Shown in pieces: positions 9,240-14,809 of a stretch of 14,809 nt of DNA; positions within the stretch are counted from its first letter, which is position 1; each line of letters starts with the position of its first letter. The notes under the pieces were generated by a model. The model worked only from the letters and a program-made list of their open reading frames with translations. It ran no database searches and was not told where the DNA came from. The position numbers and the translations under genes were made by a program. Source of the stretch: RUG754 sp964345365 (lineage in GTDB: Bacteria > Bacillota > Clostridia > Peptostreptococcales > Anaerovoracaceae); NCBI GenBank assembly GCA_964345365.1, contig CAYFQR010000032.1, positions 1 to 14,809 of the forward strand. The letters are read 5' to 3'.

Positions 9240-10337
9240 TTATGGTTTGCAATACTCGCGTTCCTCTGTAATAATCATATCCATAGGTCTGTCCCATTCC
9301 TGCGGTAAAACCGAAGGAACTTTCTGACATTCGAACGCAACCGCAATGATTCGCGCGCTTGTACACCTTTCCAAAAATCTGTCGTAATATCCGGCTCCCA
9401 TGCCCATTCTGCCTAAGTCCTCGTCAAATGCGGTGCATGGACAAATTACAAGGTCGAATTCCTCTGCATCCAGTTTAGATGACTTTTCTTTTATAGGCTC
9501 TTTTATATTGTGGAAGCCTTCCTGCCATGCGTCTTCCGACTCAGGATGAAGCGCATACATTTCGGTTGCCGAGACTACGAGAGGATAATAGAGCTTCTTT
9601 TCTGTGTATCTAACCTTATCCTCAAGGCTTCCGAGGTCGACCTCACCTCTTATCGCACTGTATATAAGGATGTTTTTCGCACTCAAATATTCGGGCAATT
9701 TAACGATTTTATCAACTATCGCACACGATTTTTCTCGTCTCTCTTCGACGCTCAGCGCTTCTCTTTCTGCAATCTTTTCTCGCCTTATCTCTCTTCTCTC
9801 ATCCTTGACCTTTTCAGGTACCGAGACTATGTTTTTCAGCTTCACCCGTTCAAGAAGCCCTATCAGAACGAAGATAACTGCAAGCTGAACCGCGACCATT
9901 ACGGCTATCTGCGGCAATCTGGAAAAAACGACCGGTATGTATTTCGCACCATAGAGGAATGATATCCATAGCGGTGTTAGCCACATCGAGACCAAAAGCT
10001 GGTCAAGAAGTACAGCAATTACGATTTTCGGTTTCGACTGTTTCTTATAGAGAAGCACGCCGAAGATTACTCCGGTCAGCGCGCAGTTAAGGGTAAATCC
10101 CGGGAAATATGCTCCTATAGGGAACAAACTAGCTCCTACGATATCGCCGAGGCCTCCTACGAGCGCTCCTGCGACAGGTCCGTATATATATGCTCCTACG
10201 AACACGGCTACGAATGCGAACCCTATCTTTATATTCCACGCATTTATTGACAAAAATCGGGATAAAACCACATGTGCTGCAACGAGCAGAGCTATGGTCA
10301 CAAGCATTTGCGGTTCAATGCTTTTATTGTTTTTCAT
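9240..10337 (-). CDS. Fusion of FolT-like folate ECF S component and 5-formyl-THF cyclo-ligase
   Basis: One open frame of 365 residues joins two proteins that are normally separate. Residues 1-166 are a membrane domain typical of the folate S component FolT: about six hydrophobic helices, AxxxA (Ala16-Ala20) in helix 1 for coupling to the ECF module, and the loops IYGPVAGALVGGLGD and YFPGFTLNCALTG. After a charged linker (167-200), residues 178-365 are 5-formyl-THF cyclo-ligase, which makes 5,10-methenyl-THF from 5-formyl-THF and ATP. Its signature GRMGMGAGYYDRFL lies at about 309-322. The ATG at 10337 follows AAAGGAG with an 8-base spacer; upstream in-frame extension has only a TTG. The energising EcfA/A'/T genes are not here and are usually shared and unlinked. 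The frame is clean across the junction, so a stop-loss artefact is unlikely. The ligase domain would sit on the cytoplasmic face. Confidence 0.93.
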   Translation of the reverse strand: MKNNKSIEPQMLVTIALLVAAHVVLSRFLSINAWNIKIGFAFVAVFVGAYIYGPVAGALVGGLGDIVGASLFPIGAYFPGFTLNCALTGVIFGVLLYKKQSKPKIVIAVLLDQLLVSMWLTPLWISFLYGAKYIPVVFSRLPQIAVMVAVQLAVIFVLIGLLERVKLKNIVSVPEKVKDERREIRREKIAEREALSVEERREKSCAIVDKIVKLPEYLSAKNILIYSAIRGEVDLGSLEDKVRYTEKKLYYPLVVSATEMYALHPESEDAWQEGFHNIKEPIKEKSSKLDAEEFDLVICPCTAFDEDLGRMGMGAGYYDRFLERCTSARIIAVAFECQKVPSVLPQEWDRPMDMIITEEREYCKP

Positions 10338-10425
10338 ATTTTTTACTCCTTTGGCAATTTCTCGGGTCCAGGTCAGAAGCCTGAACAATTTCTCGGGCCG
10401 GGAGAAATCAGTTCCACGATTTCTG
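10338..10425 (-). promoter_or_regulatory. Structured leader with competing hairpins before the FolT fusion gene
   Basis: The 88-base gap holds a 12-base direct repeat (CCCGAGAAATTG in transcript sense; plus-strand 10355-10366 and 10386-10397). In transcript sense AGAAATC (10418-10424) can pair with GATTTCT (10403-10409), while ATTTCTC (10402-10408) can instead pair with GAGAAAT of either repeat copy. GTTCAGG and CCTGGAC (10366-10386) make a third hairpin. The first two pairings exclude each other. No T-run follows, so any control would act on translation or RNA stability. I could not match it to the THF riboswitch as I remember it. Confidence 0.35.
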
Positions 10426-11043
10426 TTAAGACATCAACCTTTTTGCAGTCGGAAGCACCCAGCCGCCCACCGCATTTCCCAATGTATTTACAGCAAGGAA
10501 AACGAGAGATCCCGTTCCCCATGCTTTCGCTGCAGATATATAGAACATATTTGCTATACAGTGCTCAAAACCGCACATTATAAAGACAACCACACCTAAT
10601 ATCAGCGAGAGGTATTTACCGAGCTCATGCGGATTTGTCTTAAATCCCTCTACCGCAATATAAATGCATATATTGCAAAAAACGGCTAAAATAAATACGG
10701 AAAACAGATTGTCCGCGAGCTTGACATCTATAAGTGAGGCAGCTCTCTGATTTATGCACATTCCTATACGTGTCAAAAGTATGAGCCGTGCTACTATGAA
10801 ACAGCCTGCGAAGTTTCCGAGCCAAATCAAAAATGTATCGATTAAACAGCTTCCGTCATTACCCCACACATAGCATACTTTGCCTGTAAAAAGAGAGAAG
10901 CCCTGTGTGCAAATTGTAAAAAGTCCTACAACGAAAAGCAGCGCACCGATAATCTTGCTTTCGGATGACAAAAAACTCACTCCGCCGAGAGATATCAATA
11001 TTCCCCCGACGGCTGCAGAAATTAAGGTATTTATTTTTTTCAT
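10426..11043 (-). CDS. Short formate/nitrite transporter family channel
   Basis: The 205-residue membrane protein has six predicted helices (about 6-27, 31-54, 66-89, 109-134, 143-170, 175-200), the FNT fold topology. Family motifs are visible: LFTGKVCYV at 51-59 in the helix 2 omega-loop region, and CGFEHCIANMFYI at 157-169, where His161 matches the central pore histidine of FocA. FNT channels pass formate, nitrite, hydrosulfide or related anions. It is shorter than FocA/NirC (about 270-285 residues), lacking the N-terminal cytoplasmic helix and part of the C-terminus. Its ATG overlaps the folD stop as ATGA (11040-11043), and AAAGGA lies 10 bases upstream. Setting between folD and the folate fusion, with fhs in the same cluster, favours formate as the substrate, but this is inferred from context. 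Confidence 0.88.
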   Translation of the reverse strand: MKKINTLISAAVGGILISLGGVSFLSSESKIIGALLFVVGLFTICTQGFSLFTGKVCYVWGNDGSCLIDTFLIWLGNFAGCFIVARLILLTRIGMCINQRAASLIDVKLADNLFSVFILAVFCNICIYIAVEGFKTNPHELGKYLSLILGVVVFIMCGFEHCIANMFYISAAKAWGTGSLVFLAVNTLGNAVGGWVLPTAKRLMS

Positions 11044-11897
11044 TGTTTAAGTTTCCTTTCTGCCGCTTTGACCACATGACTCATCAGAATCGTTGATGTC
11101 ACGCCGCCGACGCCGCCCGGTACGGGGGTGATCGCTTTAACGCACGGCTCTACCTTGTCAAAGTCGCAGTCACCGGCAATTCCGCCCCTTTTCTCATCCC
11201 GGTTGATTCCCACGTCTATCACAACCTGCTCGGGATTAGTGAATTTATCATCGACGGATCCGAGCTTTCCTGCTGCAGATATAAGTATGTCCGCCTCTCT
11301 TGCTATTTTTTCGGGTTCTACGGTCTTGGTATGGCAATTTACAACCGTGGCATTTTCATGCATGAGCATCATGGCCACCGGTCTTCCTATGACGAGCGAC
11401 CTGCCTATGACACAAACTTTTTTGCCTTTTATCTCTATGCCGTAGTGGTGAAGAACTTCCATAACCGCCTGTGCGGTACAAGGAGGGAAGCCCGTTTCTG
11501 TTCCCGTGAAAACGCCTGCCAGGCTTCCGTCAGTACAACCGTCCACATCCTTTTCGGTACTGAGCATCCGTCTTGCCTTTTCGTTGTCGAGGTTTGAAGG
11601 GAGCGGTCTGAACATAAGTATTGCGTGTATTTCATCATCTTCATTAAGTCTTATGAGTTCGCGGTCGAATTCTCCTTGCGAAACGTCGTTCGGAAGAACC
11701 GCATTCAACACCCTTATTCCTAATTTCTCGGCTTTTTTCATCGCAGAATTTTCATATGCAATATCATCGGGACGCTCTCCCACTCTAAGTATGGCTAGAG
11801 TCGGCACTATGCCATGGTTCTTGAGGATATTTATTTCTTCTTTAAGTTTCTCCGTTAATGAAGCTGTTACCGGAGCTCCCGTTAAAATCTCCGCCAT
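11040..11897 (-). CDS. folD: FolD-family methylene-THF dehydrogenase with altered cyclohydrolase site
   Basis: The 285-residue length and order of motifs are those of FolD, which oxidises 5,10-methylene-THF with NAD(P)+ and normally also hydrolyses 5,10-methenyl-THF. Present are Tyr48, KDVDG (116-120), PPCTAQAV, the nucleotide-binding GRSLVIGRPVA near 165, and ITPVPGGVGGVT near 256. Two conserved active-site residues are changed. In the YxxxKxK motif the first Lys (Lys56 in human MTHFD1) is Ala52, and the VQLPLP motif reads MFRPLP, so the Gln (Gln100 in human) is Phe96. Asp119 (Asp125 in human) is kept. Both lost residues are tied to the cyclohydrolase step, so I infer a mainly dehydrogenase enzyme that relies on FchA next door. 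The ATG has AAGGAG 5 bases upstream. The 3' end overlaps the channel gene. Confidence 0.93.
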   Translation of the reverse strand: MAEILTGAPVTASLTEKLKEEINILKNHGIVPTLAILRVGERPDDIAYENSAMKKAEKLGIRVLNAVLPNDVSQGEFDRELIRLNEDDEIHAILMFRPLPSNLDNEKARRMLSTEKDVDGCTDGSLAGVFTGTETGFPPCTAQAVMEVLHHYGIEIKGKKVCVIGRSLVIGRPVAMMLMHENATVVNCHTKTVEPEKIAREADILISAAGKLGSVDDKFTNPEQVVIDVGINRDEKRGGIAGDCDFDKVEPCVKAITPVPGGVGGVTSTILMSHVVKAAERKLKQ

Positions 11898-12032
11898 TTT
11901 TACTCCTTGTAATTCTCAAATACATATATGATAACCTATTGTTAATATTTATATTAATTATTAAGAAAACATCTATTAAACTTATGCAGCATAATATTCT
12001 CGTGCAAAATAGGGTTGTTATTATACAATAAA
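11898..12032 (-). other. AT-rich gap between fchA and folD
   Basis: These 135 bases are strongly A/T-rich. The folD ribosome binding site (AAGGAG, 11903-11908) is the only clear element. Several TATAAT-like stretches occur, but no pair with good -35 spacing stands out, so I do not call a promoter or terminator here. Confidence 0.5.
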
Positions 12033-12641
12033 TTAATCGTTTACGATATCGTTGAATATCCTGCTCGCTTTTAGTGAATATTCGGGTAACCTGCTGTCAA
12101 TATCTTCATCTATGCTTGCGGCATATTCTCTGTCTTTCATGAGTTTGGTATTTACTCTGACATTGCATGATGCCGCCTTCATCGCACCCTCGCATATCGC
12201 CGCGGCGGTAGCAATGTCCGATACTATGAGACCCGAACATTTTTCTTTCAGTTCAATTAAAAGCTCTATCGTATCACAGCAAAGGTTGAACATATCCGCA
12301 GGCACCGAAGCGGCATCCCTTAAGCATGCTTCAAGTACCTCTTCTCTATCCGGATTGTCTTTAGGAATCCTGTATGCCTCCGAGAGAGGTTTGAAAACCT
12401 CGGCATCTTTCTCTATGAGTTTCAAGAAATCCGTTCTGAGCTCTTCCGCTCTTTTGCTCTTCGACGAAAGCTCTTCAGGCGGCAGCTTGCTTCTTCCGCC
12501 TTTTATCGTAACCTCCGACACCATGCTCCCAAGTGAAGCGGCTATCGCACCCGCAAGTGCAGCTGCTCCTCCCCCTCCCGGAACGGGAGCGCTCGACGCA
12601 AGCTTTAATGTAAATTCGTTTAAGTTGTCATGTTCAAACAT
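12033..12641 (-). CDS. fchA: Methenyl-THF cyclohydrolase / FTCD-C family protein
   Basis: The 202-residue protein is a stand-alone member of the formiminotransferase-cyclodeaminase C-terminal family. It shows the opening APVPGGGGAAALAGAIAASLGSMV segment (residues 18-41), a central KLIEKDAEVF helix, and SDIATAAAICEGAM near 140, all typical of FchA. In clostridia such proteins hydrolyse 5,10-methenyl-THF to 10-formyl-THF; related domains deaminate formimino-THF. The setting between fhs and a FolD lacking cyclohydrolase residues strongly favours the cyclohydrolase role. The ATG at 12641 has GAAAGG about 7 bases upstream. A good promoter lies about 110 bases upstream, so the gene can be expressed apart from fhs. 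No histidine-degradation genes are visible, which makes a cyclodeaminase role less likely. Confidence 0.9.
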   Translation of the reverse strand: MFEHDNLNEFTLKLASSAPVPGGGGAAALAGAIAASLGSMVSEVTIKGGRSKLPPEELSSKSKRAEELRTDFLKLIEKDAEVFKPLSEAYRIPKDNPDREEVLEACLRDAASVPADMFNLCCDTIELLIELKEKCSGLIVSDIATAAAICEGAMKAASCNVRVNTKLMKDREYAASIDEDIDSRLPEYSLKASRIFNDIVND

Positions 12642-12670
12642 ATGTCAGCCTTTCAAATTATCTTTTATGT

Positions 12671-12742
12671 AAGTCATTGATGATTTTATTGGACTTTTCG
12701 CATTGTAAATGCGGTAACACCGATAAGATTCAGAGTTGACTT
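12671..12742 (-). promoter_or_regulatory. Possible structured 5' leader of fchA
   Basis: In transcript sense AAGTCA (12737-12742) can pair with TGACTT (12671-12676), enclosing a small GGT/ACC hairpin and a perfect CGCATT/AATGCG hairpin at 12699-12713. That would form a small multi-helix junction just upstream of the ribosome binding site. The pairings are short and could be chance; no named riboswitch was recognised. Confidence 0.25.
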
Positions 12743-12754
12743 TCTTACCCGCTA

Positions 12755-12784
12755 ATTATACCTTATGCGACTTGTAAATGTAAA
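12755..12784 (-). promoter_or_regulatory. Sigma-A type promoter for fchA
   Basis: Minus-strand TTTACA (-35, 12779-12784, five of six matches) is separated by 18 bases from a perfect TATAAT (-10, 12755-12760). Transcription should begin near 12748, giving a leader of about 105 bases. The -35 overlaps the stem of the stem-loop that follows fhs. Confidence 0.65.
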
Positions 12785-12814
12785 GGCATACCCACCTTTG
12801 AATATGCCTTTTTT
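12782..12814. terminator. Stem-loop between fhs and fchA
   Basis: Perfect 9-base arms AAAGGCATA (12782-12790) and TATGCCTTT (12803-12811) flank a 12-base loop. The best T-run (six T, 12809-12814) is on the plus-strand side; in the fhs direction the tract is TTTACATTT, which is weaker. It may act as a leaky terminator for fhs. No plus-strand gene is present that would need it. Confidence 0.55.
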
Positions 12815-12863
12815 GCGTGTCGCTAATTAGAACGAACCGCTGTCTATAGCAAGCAATAAATAA

Positions 12864-14546
12864 TTAGAACAGTCCGCTTATTATACCGTTCTCGTCGACG
12901 TCTATTTTTTCCGCGGAAGGAACTTTAGGGAGTCCCGGCATCGTCATAATATCTCCGGTGAGAGCCACAATGAAACCGGCTCCCGCCGATACCTTCAAGT
13001 TTCTTACCTTGACAAGGAAACCTTTCGGTGCTCCTAAAAGTGAAGCATCGTCGGAAAAAGAATACTGTGTCTTTGCCATGCATATAGGGAGATTGCCGAA
13101 ACCCAATTTTTCGATTTGTTTTGCCTGTTTTATAGCCTCACCCACGAGAACCACGCCGTCCGCATGATATATCTTCCTGCATATTGTCTCAAGTTTTTCT
13201 TCTATAGGAGCGCCAAGCTCATATGCATGTCTGAAATTATTCGGTTCTTCACAAAGCTTTACCACTTCCTCGGCAAGTTCTCTGCCGCCTTCGCCGCCCT
13301 TCGACCATACCTCCGAGAGCGCGACATTGACTCCGAGCTGATTACATTTTTCTCTGATGAAATCAAGCTCCGCCTCGGTATCGGTAGGAAAAGCGTTTAT
13401 CGCAACCACACAAGGAAGTCCGAACACATTTCTTATGTTATGAACATGCTGAAGGAGATTAGGTATACCCATTTCAAGAGCAAGAAGATTCTCTTCGTTG
13501 AGTTCGGCTTTAGGAACACCGCCGTGATATTTTAATGCCCTTATCGTAGCGACAATAACAACTGCGGACGGTTCGAGCCCCGCCATTCTGCATTTAATAT
13601 CTATGAACTTCTCAGCCCCCAAATCAGCTGCGAAGCCCGCCTCGGTTACCGTATAGTCCGCGAGTTTCATAGCCATTTTAGTCGCCATGAGCGAGTTGCA
13701 GCCGTGTGCTATATTTGCGAAAGGCCCGCCGTGTATGAATGCCGGCGTCCCTTCAAGCGTCTGCACCAGATTCGGCTTGAGCGCATCTTTAAGCAATGCC
13801 GCCATTGCACCTTCCGCCTTTAGATCGTGTGCCGTAATCGGCTCGCAGTCAAATGAGTATGCGACAATCATCTCCGAAAGCCTTCTTTTTAGGTCCATAA
13901 GGTCAGATGATAAACATAACACCGCCATTACCTCTGACGCAACCGTGATATCGAAGCCGTCTTCGCGCGGTACTCCCTGCATTTTGCCGCCGAGTCCGTC
14001 CACGATATTTCTGAGCTGTCTGTCGTTCATATCTACAGCACGTTTCCAAGTAATCTGCTTATTATCTATACAAAGCTCATTTCCCTGTTGGATATGATTG
14101 TCTATCAGCGCGGCCAAAAGGTTGTTTGCCGCACCTATAGCGTGAAAATCTCCCGTGAAATGAAGGTTTATATCTTCCATAGGTACTACCTGTGAATATC
14201 CTCCTCCGGCCGCTCCGCCCTTGATTCCGAACACGGGGCCGAGTGAAGGTTCGCGAAGCGCCACCATGGCTTTTTTGCCGATTTTTCCGAGTCCGTCTGC
14301 AAGCCCGACGGAAGTTGTAGTTTTACCTTCTCCTGCAGGAGTCGGAGTAATCGCTGTAACCAGTATGAGTTTACCGTCCGGTTCTTTCGCCTTATCTTTT
14401 AAGAATTTAAAATCCACCTTTGCCTTATATCTGCCATATTGCTCAATGTATTTTTCGTCCAGGCCCGCACTCTTTGCTACTTCATTTATGGTTTTCATTT
14501 CGCACGACTGTGCAATCTCAATATCCGTTCTGATTCTGTCTGTCAC
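12864..14546 (-). CDS. fhs: Formate-tetrahydrofolate ligase (10-formyl-THF synthetase)
   Basis: The 560-residue protein is full length and very close in motif order to the Moorella enzyme. It makes 10-formyl-THF from formate, THF and ATP, and can run backwards to give ATP and formate. Visible are DIEIAQ near the N-terminus, the P-loop-like TPTPAGEGKTTTS (67-79), EPSLGPVFGIKGGAAGGGYSQ from 99, HGGPFANIAHGCNS, and the C-terminal GAGFIVALTGDIMTMPGLP. The start is a GTG at 14546; an in-frame TAG lies just upstream, and the next ATG would delete the conserved DIEIAQ. The GTG has only a weak AGGG site 4 bases away, while the strong AAAGGAG at 14590-14596 serves an overlapping short frame. Expression may therefore depend on coupling to that leader. 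Confidence 0.96.
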   Translation of the reverse strand: MTDRIRTDIEIAQSCEMKTINEVAKSAGLDEKYIEQYGRYKAKVDFKFLKDKAKEPDGKLILVTAITPTPAGEGKTTTSVGLADGLGKIGKKAMVALREPSLGPVFGIKGGAAGGGYSQVVPMEDINLHFTGDFHAIGAANNLLAALIDNHIQQGNELCIDNKQITWKRAVDMNDRQLRNIVDGLGGKMQGVPREDGFDITVASEVMAVLCLSSDLMDLKRRLSEMIVAYSFDCEPITAHDLKAEGAMAALLKDALKPNLVQTLEGTPAFIHGGPFANIAHGCNSLMATKMAMKLADYTVTEAGFAADLGAEKFIDIKCRMAGLEPSAVVIVATIRALKYHGGVPKAELNEENLLALEMGIPNLLQHVHNIRNVFGLPCVVAINAFPTDTEAELDFIREKCNQLGVNVALSEVWSKGGEGGRELAEEVVKLCEEPNNFRHAYELGAPIEEKLETICRKIYHADGVVLVGEAIKQAKQIEKLGFGNLPICMAKTQYSFSDDASLLGAPKGFLVKVRNLKVSAGAGFIVALTGDIMTMPGLPKVPSAEKIDVDENGIISGLF

Positions 14547-14586
14547 CTTTCCCTATGTATGATGTATTCGTACTGAAAAACATCAT
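14518..14586 (-). CDS. Possible 22-codon leader ORF overlapping the fhs start
   Basis: Two tandem ATG codons (14586 and 14583) follow a strong AAAGGAG (14590-14596), with spacers of 3 and 6 bases. The frame codes for about 22 residues (MMFFSTNTSYIGKGDR...) and ends at TGA 14518-14520, inside fhs in another phase, overlapping its GTG start by 29 bases. The peptide has no recognisable family. It may act to load ribosomes for the poorly placed fhs start. It could also be a chance frame. Confidence 0.35.
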   Translation of the reverse strand: MMFFSTNTSYIGKGDRQNQNGY

Positions 14587-14617
14587 ATACTCCTTTCCGT
14601 GTCGTTTCTCTTTTTTC

Positions 14618-14626
14618 ATTATATCA
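14618..14626 (-). promoter_or_regulatory. Extended -10 promoter for fhs
   Basis: The minus strand reads TGATATAAT, a TG-N-TATAAT extended -10 (TATAAT at 14618-14623). No good -35 lies at the proper distance, which is acceptable for extended -10 promoters. Transcription would start near 14610, leaving only about 25 bases before the leader ORF, so there is no room for a riboswitch. Confidence 0.6.
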
Positions 14627-14726
14627 CTTTTTAACATTAGTTAAAGTTCTTTTTCATTCTATATTGTTGAATTTTTACTCATGTATACTTTATGATATTT
14701 TTCAAACATATTATAATTAATTATGA

Positions 14727-14753
14727 TATAATATTTACAAAGTAAATATTATA
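14727..14753. repeat. Perfect AT-rich inverted repeat, 12-base arms
   Basis: TATAATATTTAC and GTAAATATTATA flank a 3-base AAA spacer. Just upstream lies another palindrome, ATAATTAATTAT. The site is about 105 bases upstream of the fhs -10. It could be an operator or a simple AT-rich structure. Confidence 0.6.
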
Positions 14754-14767
14754 AGGATTATATCGCC

Positions 14768-14807
14768 GTGCGACTATTTTGCCTTCGCAGGCTCGGCAAA
14801 ATCGCAC
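14768..14807. repeat. Strong GC hairpin at the window edge
   Basis: GTGCGA (14768-14773) pairs with TCGCAC (14802-14807) and TTTTGCC (14777-14783) with GGCAAAA (14795-14801), leaving a 3-base bulge. Inside, GCCT/AGGC can form a TCGC tetraloop. No T-run follows on either side, so it is not a standard terminator. It looks like an interspersed palindromic element or an RNA structure; the window ends before its context is clear. Confidence 0.5.
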
Positions 14808-14809
14808 AT

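Noticed and set aside
9510..9962. Plus-strand open frame of 150 codons across the cyclo-ligase region
   Set aside because: It lies wholly antisense to a well-supported gene and its peptide has no family features.
10338..10425. Calling the FolT leader a THF riboswitch
   Set aside because: The conserved core I remember for THF riboswitches is not visible and the gap is short; only a generic structured leader can be supported.
12052..12672. 206-codon plus-strand open frame opposite fchA
   Set aside because: It is the Ser/Ala-rich mirror of fchA with no ribosome binding site or family resemblance.
7114..14586. Reading the cluster as proof of acetogenesis
   Set aside because: Fhs, FchA, FolD and a formate channel also occur in non-acetogens, and no CO dehydrogenase/acetyl-CoA synthase or metF gene is visible.
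1..14809. CRISPR array, tRNA, rRNA, integrase or transposase
   Set aside because: No regularly spaced repeats, cloverleaf, ribosomal sequence or mobile-element protein motif was seen on either strand.

Overview
The window looks like a piece of a low-to-moderate GC Firmicutes chromosome, most likely class Clostridia. The grounds are strong AGGAGG-type ribosome binding sites, TATAAT promoters, a formyl-THF synthetase with a stand-alone FchA cyclohydrolase, and an ECF-type folate transporter component. No 16S or marker gene is present, so anything finer than class would be a guess. Every credible gene lies on the minus strand, so transcription runs from high to low coordinates.

Region A (about 1-6170) is a restriction/defence block. 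In transcription order it holds a type I restriction R subunit lacking its N-terminal part, McrB (a GTPase with an EVE-like domain inside the motor core), McrC (PD-(D/E)xK nuclease), and the start of a macro-domain protein that runs off the window. mcrB and mcrC overlap by 14 bases and gaps elsewhere are about 35 bases, so this reads as one operon. It resembles the hsd-mcrBC 'immigration control' arrangement known from enterobacteria. No hsdM or hsdS is present.

Region B (about 6170-6960) is the N-terminal part of a secreted or lipid-anchored protein with a clear signal peptide. Its reading frame runs into the decapitated hsdR at about 6165-6180. Two genes are broken at one point, so this is either a deletion/insertion boundary or an assembly chimera. 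It is the main structural anomaly of the window.

Region C (7114-14586) is a housekeeping one-carbon cluster. In transcription order: fhs (formate-THF ligase, with a possible 22-codon leader ORF and an extended -10 promoter), fchA (own promoter), folD, a short FocA/NirC-family channel gene (ATGA overlap with folD), a fusion of a FolT-like folate S component to 5-formyl-THF cyclo-ligase, an M32 carboxypeptidase, and rdgB. Together these could import formate and folates (including 5-formyl-THF), charge THF with formate, and interconvert formyl-, methenyl- and methylene-THF. FolD lacks the conserved Lys and Gln of the cyclohydrolase site, which fits the neighbouring FchA having taken over that step. 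The last 80 bases contain a long AT palindrome and a strong GC hairpin of unknown role.

The most interesting points are the transporter-enzyme fusion, the dehydrogenase-only FolD prediction, the EVE insertion in McrB, and the 6.17 kb junction.
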